NCBI GenBank assembly: GCA_026874595.1
Contig: CM049308.1
Span: 94,047,624 to 94,111,623, forward strand
Source of the DNA: Sipunculus nudus
Lineage: Eukaryota; Annelida; Sipuncula; Golfingiida; Sipunculidae
Length of the DNA stretch: 64,000 nt
Direction: 5' to 3'
Positions 61,873 through 64,000 of this stretch are shown piece after piece. A model generated the notes under the pieces. That model did not search any database, was not told the origin of the DNA, and saw nothing but the letters and a program-made list of their open reading frames with translations. The position numbers and the translations under genes were made by a program. The first letter of the stretch is position 1; each line of letters opens with the position of its first letter.

Positions 61873-62720
61873 TCATCAAATTAGTCTAATCATAATGCAT
61901 TTACATCACTGTTGTTGTTATTTATGTTTTATGCCAAATGTAAATCTTTTTATATACTGTTTGAGCAAACCTGTTTGAAACCTTGGAAATCTTCTTTTTT
62001 TTTTTGCTAGACAAACAAAAAAATCTTTTTGCATTAACATGATCAGCATTTTGTAAAACAGATGTGCAATCTGACGGAGTCATCACACTTCAGTAACTAT
62101 TTGCAAAATAATGCATGTGCAGGGTATGAATTTAGATCAGTATTTGTAGTTGATTGGTCAATGAAAGATGTTTTCTTTGCTGTTCATCAGAAAATTTTCC
62201 ATATACAAAATATCCCCATGACAAATTTAGTGTGTTTTGAGTAAAAATACAATTTTGTTTTTAAAATGCTAGATTTCATAACCTGCTGCCGTATTAGTAT
62301 TTGGCTTTTCAATTTCTTTAGATTGATATTCACTCAGCAAAGGCTATTTGTAAAATGTGGTATACTTAGTAATAATTTTGTATACTTCTAATATATTAAA
62401 TATTTTAATCCATACGTATTGTAAATGATATTTTGTTCTGACATATTTTAGTAAACCTCTTCTTGTGATGTTGAGATATAATCCGCTTAATTGAAAATGT
62501 GCACACAGCATAGGCAGTGTCAGATTGAAGGAACATTAATTTAGTTATAAACTGGGAGTATTTAAGAATTGAGATAACATGGTATTACAGAATCATGGTG
62601 AATTTTCATTGAACATAATTCTGCTTAGGTAATTGCCTGTATATGGTTCGTAGGTACATCATTTTCTATGTATGTAAATAATTCATATTGTGCGGTCATT
62701 ATTAAATATTTGTAAAAACA
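61873..62720 (+). other. SEC23 3' UTR with candidate poly(A) signal
   Basis: AT-rich sequence after the SEC23 stop. ATTAAA at 62701-62706 is a reasonable signal, with cleavage expected within 10-30 nt. No competing gene. Confidence 0.5.
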
Positions 62721-62919
62721 GTCATGGTTTTGTTTGCCTTGTTTTGGAACAACAGCTCCAGTAACCTCATATCATGTACAGACAGATCTCTGCTGAGTTT
62801 ACATTCAAATAACAAACCACAATCTCCTGTCCTTCTGGCCCAGTGGAGCAAATTGGGAAATTACCAAACATCTCCAATCTGGTCCTGTCCCCAAGTTTAT
62901 AATTCAGCTACCTGTGTTA

Positions 62920-63225
62920 ATGCACAACTGACTGACTGATTCACAACTGACTGATGCACAACTGACTGATGCACAACTGACTGACTCACAAATGACTGAC
63001 ACATGACTGATACACAACTGACTGATGCAAAACTGAATGACACACAACAGACTGACGCACAACTAACTGACTTGCAATTGACACACGACTGATACACAAC
63101 TGATGCACCACTGACTGATGCAAAACTGACCCGACACAACAGATTGACGCACAACTGACTCACAACTGACTGATGCACAACTGAGTGATACATGACTGAC
63201 TGATACATGACTGACTAATACACAA
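62920..63225. repeat. Imperfect 12-bp tandem repeats (ACTGACTGATGCACA-type)
   Basis: About 20 variants of CACAACTGACTGATG over 300 bp. It begins about 200 bp after the proposed SEC23 mRNA end. Open frames on the minus strand are repeat artefacts. Confidence 0.85.
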
Positions 63226-63469
63226 ATGTGTACAGAGTTCAGTAAGGAAGAGAGAAAGATGGACACCTAGTTCATCTCCCTTGGTATGACATTGCAGAGA
63301 TAGAAATATGATGGGGCTGACTATATGCTGGGAACATCAGTAGGTGCATTAGTTATGACACTTCTGTCAAAAACAAGTCACACTGTTTGCCAAGGTGTAC
63401 AACAGTAAGGTGTATGGCACATAGGGCAGCCTTGTTTCATCAACTGATCAAAAAGCATGACTCCACCCA

Positions 63470-64000
63470 TTTGTTCAACCCACTGGCCGTCGCACCACTA
63501 GAGATTTGATCGACCAGGTTCTTTTAACTGTCAAACCAACTGGCTGAACCTCATCCATACGTTCACTCCAAAAGATAAATAAGACATGAGTTAAAAAAAG
63601 AATATATATTAAAGAATACATACACTTATGTTTCTCCAGAGAGGCACTCCATACAGGCAAGAACTGATGATCATAAAAGTGCGATAATAATCAGAGAAAC
63701 AACCACAAGTCCATTAAACACTGTACACAGAGAAAGCCCTTGTTTACACTTCTCCTGATTACACGACATCGGAGTGTTGCGCTGCCCGGCACACTGTTCT
63801 CCCTGTGTTCACAGTGCAACCAGTCCACTTTTGATACACAGAGCTCCAACCAACAAAAGTCCCTCAGTGAAGGACTGGTTTAACTCTCAAGACAGAGTTC
63901 ATGCAATACTCACTAATTAGCACACAAACGATTCTTTCTTGACTTAAAGTCAATGTCTTTCACAGCTGATGTCTCCTGGAATCATCCAGTTCTAGGTAAC
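63470..64000 (+). mobile_element. Dispersed repeat, copy B, continues past the window
   Basis: Related to 32440-32808 plus 34271-34460 in the same order. This copy is not split, so it shows the empty state of the pogo-like insertion in copy A. The right end is off-window. Confidence 0.6.

Noticed and set aside
62897-63266. Ser/Val-rich minus-strand frames
   Set aside because: Translations of the 12-bp tandem repeat.

Overview
The window looks like nuclear DNA of an aquatic invertebrate, most likely a bivalve mollusc. It is AT-rich and intron-rich, and full of short non-autonomous elements that end in CCGT/ACGG-type microsatellites plus a terminal hairpin, a style known from bivalve pearl/Helentron-like families. 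It holds two animal genes in opposite orientation and one long LTR retrotransposon. All exon models were built by hand from splice sites, reading phase and protein-family similarity; nothing was searched or aligned by computer.

Layout. 1-7626: a Ty3/gypsy-type LTR retrotransposon on the minus strand, with its 3' LTR beyond the left edge. Both gag and pol are open, they overlap by 40 nt, and a canonical -1 slippery heptamer lies in the overlap. 7627-10200: dispersed repeats. About 10208-40560, minus strand: a nine-coding-exon gene for a selenoprotein L (SelL)-like peroxiredoxin-fold protein of 302 residues. Its redox motif is U-Q-P-U, with two in-frame TGA codons. The stop codon sits exactly on an exon boundary, and a SECIS-like fold lies in a separate 3' UTR exon. 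The SelL introns (the first is 12.6 kb) contain nested transposons, satellite-like arrays and a pair of 2.5 kb inverted repeats. Those inverted repeats flank the first coding exon and a dead Merlin/IS1595-type transposase. 47158-61872, plus strand: a complete 19-coding-exon SEC23 gene (COPII coat inner-layer subunit, 778 residues), followed by about 0.85 kb of 3' UTR. 62900-64000: a 12-bp-type tandem array and a dispersed repeat that runs off the right edge.

The two genes are functionally unrelated: thiol/selenol redox chemistry versus ER-to-Golgi transport. The most unusual structural signal is in SEC23. Three of its exon-intron junctions have each been amplified into a tandem array whose unit contains part of the exon plus its splice site: the exon 3 donor (53 bp, about 12 copies), the exon 6 donor (about 37 bp, roughly 40 copies) and the exon 10 acceptor (79 bp, 6 copies). 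These arrays create many decoy splice sites. At exon 10 only the last acceptor keeps the reading frame. The second highlight is the double-selenocysteine gene, which a standard gene finder would break at the first TGA.
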